Assembly (NCBI GenBank): GCA_045106765.1
Contig: JBGCFD010000125.1
Coordinates: 22,220-86,219 of the forward strand
Length of the DNA stretch: 64,000 bases
Origin: CAJQQY01 sp045106765
GTDB taxonomy: Bacteria; Bacteroidota; Bacteroidia; Chitinophagales; Saprospiraceae
Direction of reading: 5' to 3'
A model generated the notes under the pieces. That model was not told the DNA's origin, did no database searches, and saw nothing but the letters and a program-made list of their open reading frames with translations. Every line of letters begins with the position of its first letter. Positions within the stretch are counted from its first letter, which is position 1. This document shows positions 34,755 through 43,163 of the stretch, piece by piece. The position numbers and the translations under genes were made by a program.

Positions 34755-36179
34755 CTAACCCAATTTTGCTTCTTCTGATAACTTTGGAATTCTAACAGAT
34801 TTAAAGCCTTTTTCGATCAAAAGTTTTTTAAATTTCTTTTGCTTCTTAGGTTCACCATGAACTAAGAAAAGTTTTTTCATTTTTTTCTGATTTCCCAAAA
34901 AGTCAATAATTTCTCCTCGATCAGCATGAGCTGAAAAGGAGTCCATAATCTCAATCTCCATGTTGACAATTTTCCATTCGCCAAACATTTTTACTTTTTC
35001 GACTCCTTGTCTTAATATTCCTCCCAAAGTATTGGGAGAACAATATCCTACGATTAGTAAAGTATTTTTTTCTTGATCGATATTATTAAAAATATGATGT
35101 CGTATTCTTCCTGCCGTCATCATTCCTGATGCGCTGATGATAATGCAAGGTTCGTTGGAATCATTTAAAGATTTTGAAATAGCTACTTCTCGCACATAGG
35201 TCAAGCGATTAAAACCAAAAGGGTTATCATCAATCAATAAATATTCATTCAAATTGTTATCGTAACATTCTGGATGAGATCCAAAAACTTGGGTGGCATT
35301 TACCGCCAATGGACTATCGACATAAACTGGAATTTTTGGTAAATATCCTGCTGTTTCCATTTGATCGAGCATGTAAACGATCTCTTGTGTTCTCCCCACA
35401 CTAAATGCTGGAATGATTAATTTTCCCTTTTTCTCTACACATGTTTTTTTAATAATAGCTAACAATCGTTCCTCTTCCGCAGGTTTTGCTGCATGATCTT
35501 TATCTGCATATGTAGATTCACAAATCATATAATCCACCTCAGGCATAGGAATCGGATCTCTTAAAATTGGTCGATCAGGTCGTCCAATATCTCCGGTAAA
35601 TCCAATCATAGTTTCTTTCCCATCAATATTTACTCGAATGGTTACACTTGCACTTCCTAAAATATGTCCTGCATCTCGAAATAATACTTCCACATTATCA
35701 TTCACTCGATGCCAACGATTATATCCTAATCCTACAAACAAATCCATCGCAGGTGGTACATCTTCACTTGTGTAAAGTGGTGTTTTGAATGTTAATGCTT
35801 TTTTTAATTTTTTCTTCTTTTTTTGTTTTCGGGTCAATCGTTTATTATGATACTCTGCATCTCGTTCTTGGATTTTTGCACTATCTAATAACATGATTGC
35901 ACAAAGACTTCGAGTAGCATGTGTACATAAAATATCTCCTTGAAAACCATCGTGAACTAATTTTGGTATTCGTCCACAATGATCAATGTGTGAATGCGAC
36001 AATATCATCAAATCAATTTCACTTGGCTCAAAATACCACGAAGAATTAAAATCATCCATTTCTGGATCATTCCCTTGGTACAATCCACAATCCAATAAAA
36101 TTTTATATCCATTATCTAATGTGACGAGGTGAGCACTTCCTGTAACGTGTCCGGCTGCTCCGCAAAATTTAATATCCAT
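34755..36179 (-). CDS. MBL-fold beta-CASP nuclease (CPSF-like RNA-processing exonuclease)
   Basis: This 474-residue enzyme is a metallo-beta-lactamase with a beta-CASP domain, the family of RNA-processing nucleases. The zinc-binding motif is SHSHIDHCG (about residues 58-66). Further motifs are GFTGDIGR, CESTYADKDH, ISASGMMTAGRIRHH and FSAHADRGEI, with the final LVHGEPKKQKKF. Length is normal. RNA exo- or endonuclease activity is likely; the natural substrate is not shown. It reads away from repeat element C2, which lies 162 bases upstream. Confidence 0.93.
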   Translation of the reverse strand: MDIKFCGAAGHVTGSAHLVTLDNGYKILLDCGLYQGNDPEMDDFNSSWYFEPSEIDLMILSHSHIDHCGRIPKLVHDGFQGDILCTHATRSLCAIMLLDSAKIQERDAEYHNKRLTRKQKKKKKLKKALTFKTPLYTSEDVPPAMDLFVGLGYNRWHRVNDNVEVLFRDAGHILGSASVTIRVNIDGKETMIGFTGDIGRPDRPILRDPIPMPEVDYMICESTYADKDHAAKPAEEERLLAIIKKTCVEKKGKLIIPAFSVGRTQEIVYMLDQMETAGYLPKIPVYVDSPLAVNATQVFGSHPECYDNNLNEYLLIDDNPFGFNRLTYVREVAISKSLNDSNEPCIIISASGMMTAGRIRHHIFNNIDQEKNTLLIVGYCSPNTLGGILRQGVEKVKMFGEWKIVNMEIEIMDSFSAHADRGEIIDFLGNQKKMKKLFLVHGEPKKQKKFKKLLIEKGFKSVRIPKLSEEAKLG

Positions 36180-36340
36180 GTATGTTTAAGTTTATTTTGA
36201 AGGTGTTTTAAAATGTTTGGAAAGATAATAATTTTGAATTGGAATCTAGAATTTGATTTTTAAGTCCGTTTTGAAAAAGCAAAAAAAGAAGATCAAGAAT
36301 AAAAAGAAAATTAAATTGAAAGCCTCCTTGAGTAGTGATC

Positions 36341-36647
36341 TATGAGAAACGGGGCGGGTTGGGCTCGGCGAAAAATGAGGGTGCGGGAGCTTGCTTTGTG
36401 TGGAGCTATTTTTTCGTCTAGGGTTTTTGGTTCTTTTTTGCATAGGCAAAAAGAACGACGTTCCAAAAATCCATGGAAGAAAATATTTATAACACCTCAA
36501 ATTTATTATCTAATTACTGTAGTGCATTTTCTTTTTTTCATTGAAAAAAAAAGAACCAAAAAATTCTAGACAAAAAAATAGCTCCACACAAAGCAAGCTC
36601 CCGCACCCTCATTTTTCGCCGAACCTCGCCCGCCCCACTACTCATAG
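36341..36647. mobile_element. GC-rich palindromic element C, full-length copy C2 (MITE-like)
   Basis: A 307-base element has two about 100-base arms (36341-36439 and 36545-36647) that are nearly perfect inverted repeats. Both contain CTCGGCGAAAAATGAGGGTG or a one-change version, then GCGGGAGCTTGCTTTGTGTG, then GGAGCTATTTTTT and TTTTTGGTTCTTTTT. The left end begins TATGAGAAACGGGGCGGG; the right end, on the other strand, begins CTATGAGTAGTGGGGCGGG after CAATTGAAAGGAAAA. The 105-base middle has small stems but no coding frame. No transposase is present, so any mobility would rely on an enzyme elsewhere. Confidence 0.75.
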
Positions 36648-36801
36648 TTTTCCTTTCAATTGAAATTTTGTATTTGTATCGTCAATTTTGATTTTCATTG
36701 AACTTTTGATTTTAAGACCCATTTTCCAAAAAAACTCGTAAGTCTTAACAAAGACATTCACACAGGATACTTTATTTTTAAATGAAAGAAAATTGATTTC
36801 C

Positions 36802-36830
36802 TTTGTTTAACAGTCACAACTTTATTTTTG
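36802..36830 (+). promoter_or_regulatory. Promoter of the DUF547 lipoprotein gene
   Basis: TTTG (36802-36805) and TATTTTTG (36823-36830) match the Bacteroidota -33 TTTG and -7 TAnnTTTG motifs with a 17-base spacer. The start codon ATG 36846 lies 15 bases further. That fits a short leader and argues against the TTG at 36828, which would fall inside the promoter. Confidence 0.5.
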
Positions 36831-36845
36831 ACAAAAAAACTGAAC

Positions 36846-37610
36846 ATGAAATATTTATCATCCTCATTAACCATTTTAATTTTTGCAGCACTTTTATTCA
36901 ATGCCTGTGCTGTGAGTAAAGTAAAATCCAATTCAAAACCAATCACCCATGAACTCTGGGATACCTTGGTACAAACTCATGTGAGTCCTGAAGGCAAAGT
37001 CAATTATAAAAACATCATTAAAGACAGTTTAAAATTAAATGCCTATTTAGACTTATTATCTGCCAATCATCCCAATGATAAAAACTGGTCAGCTGACGAA
37101 AGGCTTGCCTATTGGATCAATGCCTACAATGCATTTACCGTAAAATTAATCGTCGATCACTACCCTACCGCAAGCATCAAAGACATCAAAAAAGGCATCC
37201 CATTCGTAAGTGATGTTTGGGAAATTAACTTCTTCGAAATAGAAGGAAACAGTTATAATCTAAATGATATCGAACATGGAATTATTCGAAAAAGGTTTGA
37301 AGAGCCTCGAATTCATGCAGCATGTAATTGCGCCTCCTTCTCTTGTCCAAGACTCAGAAACGAAGCTTTCACCGCAGAAAGGTTGGAAGAACAATTAGAC
37401 GATCAGATGAAAGGTTTTATCAATAATAAAACTAAAAACAAGTTGGATGCAGACAATCCAAAAATGTCAAAATTATTTAAATGGTATCGTGGAGATTTTA
37501 AAGATACAGGTAAAAGTGTTCGAGAATTTATCAATCAATATGCGGAAGTAAAAATTAATAAAGGAGCAGATTTTGATTACCTAGATTATATTTGGACACT
37601 CAACGAGTAA
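36846..37610 (+). CDS. DUF547 lipoprotein
   Basis: This 254-residue protein has a lipobox ending in C21 (AALLFNAC) and a DUF547 domain. Family landmarks are DERLAYWINAYNAFTVKLIVDHYPTASIKDI and, later, PRIHAACNCASFSCPRLRNEAFTAERLEEQLD. DUF547 proteins are exported and resemble small thiol-proximal enzymes, but no reaction is established for them that I can assert. A promoter match sits just upstream, and hairpin E2 follows the stop. Confidence 0.9.
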   Translation: MKYLSSSLTILIFAALLFNACAVSKVKSNSKPITHELWDTLVQTHVSPEGKVNYKNIIKDSLKLNAYLDLLSANHPNDKNWSADERLAYWINAYNAFTVKLIVDHYPTASIKDIKKGIPFVSDVWEINFFEIEGNSYNLNDIEHGIIRKRFEEPRIHAACNCASFSCPRLRNEAFTAERLEEQLDDQMKGFINNKTKNKLDADNPKMSKLFKWYRGDFKDTGKSVREFINQYAEVKINKGADFDYLDYIWTLNE

Positions 37611-37631
37611 TTTTTTTAACGGTGAATGTTA

Positions 37632-37677
37632 AACGATGAACGGTTAACATCTCGCAAAATATTAACCGTTCATCGTT
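37632..37677. repeat. Hairpin E2 between DUF547 and smpB genes
   Basis: AACGATGAACGGTTAA (37632-37647) pairs perfectly with TTAACCGTTCATCGTT (37662-37677). The loop contains CTCGCAAA, which is also present in the loop of hairpin E3 on the other side of smpB. It separates convergent genes and may terminate both. Confidence 0.75.
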
Positions 37678-37685
37678 AACCGTTC

Positions 37686-38162
37686 TTATCGGTACATTTT
37701 TTTCACTCGATCCAATTCTCGTTTGTTATCTCGTTGCTTAATCGTGTCTCGTTTATCGTAAGATTTTTTTCCTTGCCCGAGAATAATTTCCATTTTTGCA
37801 AAACCTCGTTCACCAATATACATTCGATATGGAACGATAGAAAAACCTTTTTCTTTTACTTTCTTTTGCAGTTTTCGCAATTCAGGTTTTCTCAAAAGTA
37901 ATTTTCGATCTCGGCGAGTTTCATGATTATTTTGATTGCCAAATTTATATTCTGCAATAAACATACTCTTGATAATCAACTCTCCTTCTTTGGTAAACAA
38001 GCAGTAAGCATCTTTCAAATTCACCTCACCCAATCGCACCGATTTGATTTCTGTTCCTGTCAAAGTAATTCCTACTTCAAATTCCGCCAAAAAATGATAT
38101 TCAAATTTTGCTTTTCGATTGATGATCTCGATAGTAGCTTTCGGTTTATTCTTCTTCGCCAT
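37686..38162 (-). CDS. smpB: SsrA-binding protein SmpB
   Basis: This 158-residue protein binds tmRNA (SsrA) and delivers it to stalled ribosomes. The N-terminal oligonucleotide-binding barrel (RKAKFEYHFLAEFEVGITLTGTEIKSVRLGEVNLKDAY) and the C-terminal tail (LGQGKKSYDKRDTIKQRDNKRELDRVKKM) are both typical, and length matches. A hairpin family flanks the gene on both sides, and a small membrane-protein frame lies 23 bases upstream on the same strand. Confidence 0.96.
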   Translation of the reverse strand: MAKKNKPKATIEIINRKAKFEYHFLAEFEVGITLTGTEIKSVRLGEVNLKDAYCLFTKEGELIIKSMFIAEYKFGNQNNHETRRDRKLLLRKPELRKLQKKVKEKGFSIVPYRMYIGERGFAKMEIILGQGKKSYDKRDTIKQRDNKRELDRVKKMYR

Positions 38163-38185
38163 TATTCTTATTTTAAAAATCTTTT

Positions 38186-38320
38186 TTAGTTATCTCTATC
38201 TTCAAATGTCTCATTTTCTTTATCTTCAATTCTTTTCCCCAGTAAGTATATCAAAGCAATAATTACAAAAACGCCAAAAAGGAATTCCAAAGATAAGATG
38301 AATGAAACTATAAACTCCAT
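38186..38320 (-). CDS. Small membrane protein (44 residues), unrecognised
   Basis: The frame MEFIVSFILSLEFLFGVFVI then IALIYLLGKRIEDKENETFE ends in DRDN. It has one or two hydrophobic spans and a charged tail. It lies 23 bases ahead of smpB on the same strand, so the two may be co-transcribed. It is below the length usually annotated and is supported only by its start, membrane-like composition and position. Confidence 0.5.
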   Translation of the reverse strand: MEFIVSFILSLEFLFGVFVIIALIYLLGKRIEDKENETFEDRDN

Positions 38321-38355
38321 AAATTGATATTTTTTAAAATTAGTTCCATTTTTTT

Positions 38356-38390
38356 AATGGTTAATCTCGCAAACGGTATTAACCGCTATT
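38356..38390. repeat. Hairpin E3, shares loop word with E2
   Basis: AATGGTTAA (38356-38364) pairs with TTAACCGCTATT (38379-38390) with a small bulge. The loop word TCTCGCAAA matches the loop of E2 700 bases away. It lies between the ybjQ gene and the small membrane-protein frame. Confidence 0.55.
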
Positions 38391-38700
38391 TAAGTCGTAC
38401 CGCAGTTCCATAAGCCAAAATCTCCGCAGTCCCTTGACTAATCATCGAAGTTGTAAATCGCACATTGATCACCGCATCAGCATCTATACTTTTAGCATCA
38501 GCAATCATTCTTTCGATAGCGTGTTCTCGTGAGTCCGCCATTAACTTAGTGTATTCAGAAATTTCTCCTCCAACAATATTTTTCAACCCTGCAAAAATAT
38601 CTCGTCCAATATTTCGTGCTCGAACGGTACTTCCTCTCGCAATGTCAACAACTTCATCAATTTCTCTCCCTGGAATAAAATCTGTGGTACTAATAATCAT
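38386..38700 (-). CDS. YbjQ/UPF0145 family protein
   Basis: This 104-residue protein matches the YbjQ family (UPF0145, heavy-metal-binding-domain-like). It has IISTTDFIPGREIDEVVDIARGSTVRARNIGRDIFAGLKNIVGGEISEYTKLM at the N-terminus and the DADAVINVRFTTS strand before the end. Homologues form small oligomers of unknown role. Length is complete. It reads leftward, towards the small frame and smpB. Confidence 0.92.
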   Translation of the reverse strand: MIISTTDFIPGREIDEVVDIARGSTVRARNIGRDIFAGLKNIVGGEISEYTKLMADSREHAIERMIADAKSIDADAVINVRFTTSMISQGTAEILAYGTAVRLK

Positions 38701-38941
38701 AATCTAATTTTTTTATTTGTAAAAATGAATGACTCGAAGTTAAATAAATTTTCAACTTCGAATTTAATATTTCGATGAAAAATAAAAATCCATCGGCAAA
38801 ATTAGATTTAAAACAACGAGAGCTGAATATTGAGATTACTCAACTCTCAACTCCCTAAATATCAATACCTTTTTTTACCTTTACGCCAACTCACCATTTA
38901 AAACCATTAACCTATTTTTAAAAAAATCACATTCAAATTTT

Positions 38942-40492
38942 ATGAAATCAGAAAAAGTCATACTCATCATTTTAGATGGTTGGGGACACGGAAAAGATCC
39001 AAAAGTCAGCGCAGTCGCACAAGCGAAAACACCATACGTTGATTCTTTATATAAAAAATATCCGAACTCAGAATTGGTTACTTTTGGGGAAGAAGTAGGA
39101 TTGCCTGAAGGTCAAATGGGAAATTCGGAAGTCGGACATTTAAATATTGGAGCAGGTAGAATTGTCTATCAAGAACTCGCTCGAATCAACAAAGCGATCA
39201 AAGAAAAGACACTTCATAAAAATAAAAAACTCCTCGCTGCATTAAAATATGCCAAAGAAAATAACAAGTCTGTTCACTTGATGGGCTTAGTTTCAGATGG
39301 TGGTGTCCATTCTCATATCGAACATTTAAAAGCACTTTGCGACATCACACAAGCGAAAGATTTAAAAAAAGTGTACATCCATGCATTTATGGATGGACGA
39401 GATACTTCTCCCAACGGAGGTAAAAATTATCTCGAAGATGTTTTAAATCACACCAAAAAACAATCTGTCAAATTAGCTTCCGTCATCGGTCGATATTATG
39501 CGATGGATAGAGATAAGCGATGGGAACGAGTGAAATTAGCTTACGATCTTTTGGTCAAAGGAGAGGGAGAAAAAACAAAAGACGTTTTAGCTACACTTCA
39601 AAAAAATTATAAGAAAAAAATTACGGACGAATTTTTAAAACCAATCGTCTGTGTCAACAAAAATAACAATCCAATTACAAAAATTAAAAAGGACGATGTG
39701 GTTATCTTTTTTAACTTCCGAACAGATCGTCCAAGAGAAATATCTGAGGTGTTGACACAATCAGATATGCCTGATTTTGATATGAAAAAATTGCCATTAC
39801 ATTTTGTCACAATGACTCGATATGATGAGAAATTCAAAAATGTAAATGTATTGTTTGAAAAAGACAACCTAGAAGATACCTTGGGCGAAATTTTAGCCAA
39901 AAGAAAAAAGACACAAGTTCGAATTGCAGAAACTGAAAAATATCCCCACGTTACTTTTTTCTTTTCAGGCGGCCGAGAAGCAGAATTCCCCAACGAAAGA
40001 AGGCTCATGGTTTCCTCTCCAAAAGTAGCAACCTATGATCTTCAACCTGAAATGAGTGCTGGCGAAATTACCGATACCATCATCAAAGACATCAAAAAAA
40101 ACCAACCTAATTTTATTTGTTTAAATTATGCGAATACTGATATGGTTGGACATACAGGTATTTTTGAAGCAGCAAAAAAAGCTGCGGTGACTACCGATAA
40201 ATGTGTCAAAAAATTAATGAATGTCGCTCTAAAAAATGACTATACAGCTATTATCATTGCCGATCATGGTAACTCTGACATCATGATTAATGAAGATGGA
40301 ACACCACATACAGCACATACTAAAAACCTTGTTCCATGTTTTCTTGTTGGAAATAATATAGAGGAGAATATTAGATTAAAAGATGGAAAACTTGCAGATG
40401 TGGCACCGACTATTCTTTCTATTTTGGGTTTGAGAAAACCGTCTATCATGACTGGAAAAAATTTAATTACAAAACGTCGTTCTAAAAAATGA
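38942..40492 (+). CDS. gpmI: 2,3-bisphosphoglycerate-independent phosphoglycerate mutase
   Basis: This 516-residue manganese enzyme interconverts 3- and 2-phosphoglycerate in glycolysis. The N-terminal phosphatase core starts LIILDGWGHG; the phosphoserine nucleophile sits in GQMGNSEVGHLNIG (about residue 62). The inserted phosphotransferase domain contains HAFMDGRDTSPNGG and YYAMDRDKRWER, and the C-terminus contains CLNYANTDMVGHTGIFEAAKKA and IADHGN. Length is normal. The following lipoprotein gene overlaps its stop by four bases (ATGA). Confidence 0.96.
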   Translation: MKSEKVILIILDGWGHGKDPKVSAVAQAKTPYVDSLYKKYPNSELVTFGEEVGLPEGQMGNSEVGHLNIGAGRIVYQELARINKAIKEKTLHKNKKLLAALKYAKENNKSVHLMGLVSDGGVHSHIEHLKALCDITQAKDLKKVYIHAFMDGRDTSPNGGKNYLEDVLNHTKKQSVKLASVIGRYYAMDRDKRWERVKLAYDLLVKGEGEKTKDVLATLQKNYKKKITDEFLKPIVCVNKNNNPITKIKKDDVVIFFNFRTDRPREISEVLTQSDMPDFDMKKLPLHFVTMTRYDEKFKNVNVLFEKDNLEDTLGEILAKRKKTQVRIAETEKYPHVTFFFSGGREAEFPNERRLMVSSPKVATYDLQPEMSAGEITDTIIKDIKKNQPNFICLNYANTDMVGHTGIFEAAKKAAVTTDKCVKKLMNVALKNDYTAIIIADHGNSDIMINEDGTPHTAHTKNLVPCFLVGNNIEENIRLKDGKLADVAPTILSILGLRKPSIMTGKNLITKRRSKK

Positions 40493-41061
40493 TGGAAAAT
40501 AAACTTCATTTGAAAAAAACAACTTGGTTTACATTTATCTTATTGACATTATTTTTCACTTCTTGCGAAGTAGAAAGTTCCAATGTGCAACAGCAATCTT
40601 TTTTTGACATTAATGATTTTTTAAAAAAAGAAATGACTCAACTTTCGGAAGTAAGATCTATCAAAAAGAAAGTGGAAATTAATGGAAAAATTGATGAGCA
40701 AATTTTAGAGAAATTTGATTTGGAAAAAGATTTAACCATTTTTCGAAATTCCAATATCAATAAAATTGCATGGTTGGATAAATATGATGTAGACAGTACA
40801 ACGAATAATTCAGGTCAATTAATTGAACTAAAATATCAAGCAACTGATCCAAAATTAAAAACTCAACAACTCATCATTTTTTACAAGGAGGAAAAAGTAA
40901 ATTCGATTTTCATCAAAAATACTTCTGGCAATCAAGTAAGCGAACTTCAACAAAATTTGCGATACAATTCAATGAAAGGATACTCGGTCGAAAGTAATCA
41001 AAAAGTTACTTTGAGCGAAGAGCAAAAATTAAAAGTAGAGGTAATTTTTTTAAATAATTAA
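40489..41061 (+). CDS. Lipoprotein, function unknown
   Basis: This 190-residue protein has a lipobox ending in C26 (LLTLFFTSC) and a mature part rich in beta-strand and polar residues. I recognise no domain. The start ATG overlaps the gpmI stop (ATGA), so translation of the two is coupled and it belongs to the gpmI operon. It may be an outer-membrane component. A family A repeat and a terminator follow in the gap to the convergent ompA-like gene. Confidence 0.8.
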   Translation: MMENKLHLKKTTWFTFILLTLFFTSCEVESSNVQQQSFFDINDFLKKEMTQLSEVRSIKKKVEINGKIDEQILEKFDLEKDLTIFRNSNINKIAWLDKYDVDSTTNNSGQLIELKYQATDPKLKTQQLIIFYKEEKVNSIFIKNTSGNQVSELQQNLRYNSMKGYSVESNQKVTLSEEQKLKVEVIFLNN

Positions 41062-41140
41062 TTTTATTCTACCATTAAACTACTCTGCAGCAAGCTGACG
41101 AAGAATCAAAAAAACAGTTTTATAAATACCAAAATAGAAT

Positions 41141-41200
41141 TTCACCACATAAATAAAATACTATGTTTTCTATGTGTCTATGTGGTAAAAAAATTCTGTC
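41141..41200. repeat. Dispersed palindrome family A, truncated copy A3
   Basis: CACCACATA (41143-41151) pairs with TATGTGGTA, but the inner part of the left arm is missing. The right arm TTTTCTATGTGTCTATGTGG is intact. The palindrome extends outward through AGAATTT and AAATTCT. Confidence 0.65.
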
Positions 41201-41281
41201 GTGGTTTTTTATTTTTTCAATCATGAGAAACTTTTACTGCTTTTGCACCCGGTGCAAGCATCGGGGAATTCTTAGATTAAA

Positions 41282-41320
41282 AACGCCCAATATTTTAATA
41301 AATATTGGGCGTTTTTTTAT
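41282..41320. terminator. Terminator between the lipoprotein and ompA-like genes
   Basis: AACGCCCAATATTT (41282-41295) pairs perfectly with AAATATTGGGCGTT (41300-41313), followed by seven T on the plus strand. On the other strand it also ends in A/T-rich sequence and overlaps the ompA-like stop region, so it probably serves both convergent genes. Confidence 0.85.
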
Positions 41321-42060
41321 TCTCCTCGGCCTGAAGAAACTTGGCCGCTACTAGGATCATAGATTGCTAAAACAACTCTTCGATTAAATTTCCTTCCTTG
41401 TGGATCATCTTTTCCACTAGAATCTAAATTTCCTTTTCCGGGAACTGATTCTCCAAAAACTTCTGCTTTAATTCGGCTTGCTTTAATCCCCTTATTAATT
41501 AAATAACTTCTTGTATTTCTTGCTCGACTTTTGGAAAGCCTAATATTATAGTCAGCATCTCCTTTAGAATCTGTATGCCCTGAAATTAATATTTTTAGAT
41601 GTTTACTCCCTTTTAAAATAGCTGCCACTTTATCTAATCTACGCTTTGATTCTAAATTAAGGTTCGATTGATCAAATCCAAAAAACACATTTTGTAAATT
41701 CAATACCTCAGTCGATTCATCTGAATATGTCGATGATGGAGAAATATAAGGACATGGCTTACCACATAATTTTCTTTGTTCTTCGATGTCAATTACATAA
41801 GCATTGTTAAATCCTTTTTTAACTGCTTCTTTTACGAGCAAGTCTGCTTCCGTTCTTTCACGAAATTCTCCAATATAATATCTATAAATATTATTCTGAT
41901 CGGTGAGCATATAAACTCCAAAAATATTTGCTTCTGAAAAATAGGAGAAAGGGACTTTCTCAACATAGGCAGCCAATTGTACTCGATAAGGTTGAGCAAA
42001 CAAGCATATAGAGTAGCCTATAAAAAATAAGCTAAGTATGGTTTCTTTAAGGTGTTTCAT
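41317..42060 (-). CDS. OmpA-family protein with SPOR-like N-terminal domain
   Basis: This 247-residue protein begins with a signal peptide (TILSLFFIGYSICLFAQ). A region that looks like a SPOR peptidoglycan-binding domain follows (PYRVQLAAY ... YRYYIGEFRERTEADLLVKEAVKKGFNNAYVI), then an OmpA C-terminal domain (residues about 125-240) with ILISGHTDSKGDADYNIRLSKSRARNTRSYLINKGI and the ending GRKFNRRVVLAIYD. Both domains bind peptidoglycan, so the protein links outer membrane and cell wall. Two cysteines in KLCGKPCPY may form a disulphide. Confidence 0.9.
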   Translation of the reverse strand: MKHLKETILSLFFIGYSICLFAQPYRVQLAAYVEKVPFSYFSEANIFGVYMLTDQNNIYRYYIGEFRERTEADLLVKEAVKKGFNNAYVIDIEEQRKLCGKPCPYISPSSTYSDESTEVLNLQNVFFGFDQSNLNLESKRRLDKVAAILKGSKHLKILISGHTDSKGDADYNIRLSKSRARNTRSYLINKGIKASRIKAEVFGESVPGKGNLDSSGKDDPQGRKFNRRVVLAIYDPSSGQVSSGRGE

Positions 42061-42310
42061 AGGATTGCTAATGTTTCTAGCTATAAAAAAATATTATTCG
42101 GTTTCTAGGGCGTTTTTTAAAGCTTTCTTTTTTTTCAAACATATATTTCCTAAAAAATGCAATTGAAAGGCTAAGTTAACATGTTTTACACATTATTTTA
42201 AATATAAATATGAATAATTTAATTTTTAACAATTTCAATGGGGAGCTAGAAAGGTATGACAGGATTATGGATTTAAGGTTTGGAAAAAATTTAGATCAAG
42301 AAATATTTTC

Positions 42311-43129
42311 TTAAACAGATATTCCCTTGATTTTTTTCAAGAGTTGTTGGGTCTCAGGCAAAGGCTCAATTCCGAATTCTTCTTCCAACACCTTTTCACA
42401 TTGCTGATACGTTTTGATGGCCATCGGACGATTGCCTTTTTGGAGGTAAGCTTCCATTTGCACTCGGTAAGCGTCTTCCCAAGCATGATCTATGAGCAAT
42501 GCTTTTTGGGCAAAACGAATACTCTCCATAGGATTTTTTTCTACTAATAATTCACTCAAAGTAATCATTGCACCGAGTGATAAAATTTGTAATCGTTCTC
42601 GTTCTTCACTCGACCAATCTTCGTATAATCGATTAGGCAAATAAATTCCGCCGTACAATTCTATAGCTTCTTGATAAGCTTTGATCGCTAATTCAGGTGC
42701 CTCATCCAAGGCTTGATTTCCGAGTGCGATAAATTTTTCAACCGCTTCGGTATCAATCCAAATTTCTTCCAAATTCAATTGATAAGTGATGCCTTGCCGT
42801 AAAATATATTTTGGATCTGTTCGACTAGGACGATTGGGTTCAAGCACTTTGTTGACTCCGTGCATGGCTACTTTAAAATTTTGGTCCGCCGTTTTGCCTC
42901 CCACTTCTTCCCAAAGTCGATCAACGATTTGTTCTTTGTGCAAACTATGTCGATGTCGTGCTGTTACTAAAAATTGAAATAATTGAATTGTCTTGTCCCG
43001 CCCCCATTCTTTGCCAGAGACTTTTTCGCCATCTCGCCAAATTTGGAAATTACCTAAAGTGTGCACATGGATGGATGCGCTTTTCTTTTGGGCAATTAGG
43101 TCAACAATTTGATTTTCAATTTTAGTCAT
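42311..43129 (-). CDS. BTAD (SARP-like) transcription regulator
   Basis: This 272-residue protein has an N-terminal winged-helix DNA-binding domain of the OmpR/SARP type (IHVHTLGNFQIWRDGEKVSGKEWGRDKTIQLFQFLVTARHRHSLHKEQIVDRLWEE). A bacterial transcription activation domain follows (about 130-270, IDTEAVEKFIALGNQALDE ... GNRPMAIKTYQQCEKVLEEEFGIEPLPETQQLL) built of TPR-like helices. Such regulators usually activate adjacent genes. It is the last gene of a leftward group with the DUF4304 and phasin-like genes, divergent from the WS/DGAT. Confidence 0.9.
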   Translation of the reverse strand: MTKIENQIVDLIAQKKSASIHVHTLGNFQIWRDGEKVSGKEWGRDKTIQLFQFLVTARHRHSLHKEQIVDRLWEEVGGKTADQNFKVAMHGVNKVLEPNRPSRTDPKYILRQGITYQLNLEEIWIDTEAVEKFIALGNQALDEAPELAIKAYQEAIELYGGIYLPNRLYEDWSSEERERLQILSLGAMITLSELLVEKNPMESIRFAQKALLIDHAWEDAYRVQMEAYLQKGNRPMAIKTYQQCEKVLEEEFGIEPLPETQQLLKKIKGISV

Positions 43130-43163
43130 ATTCCAATACTATCTCTATTTTTATTTTTGCAAT

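Noticed and set aside
36342..36569. Open frames inside element C2, for example one starting MRNGAGWARRKMRV
   Set aside because: They exist on both strands only because the element is a GC-rich palindrome; there is no start context or family.
41163..41354. A 63-codon plus-strand frame
   Set aside because: It is made of repeat A3, the terminator hairpin and antisense ompA sequence, with no protein-like composition.
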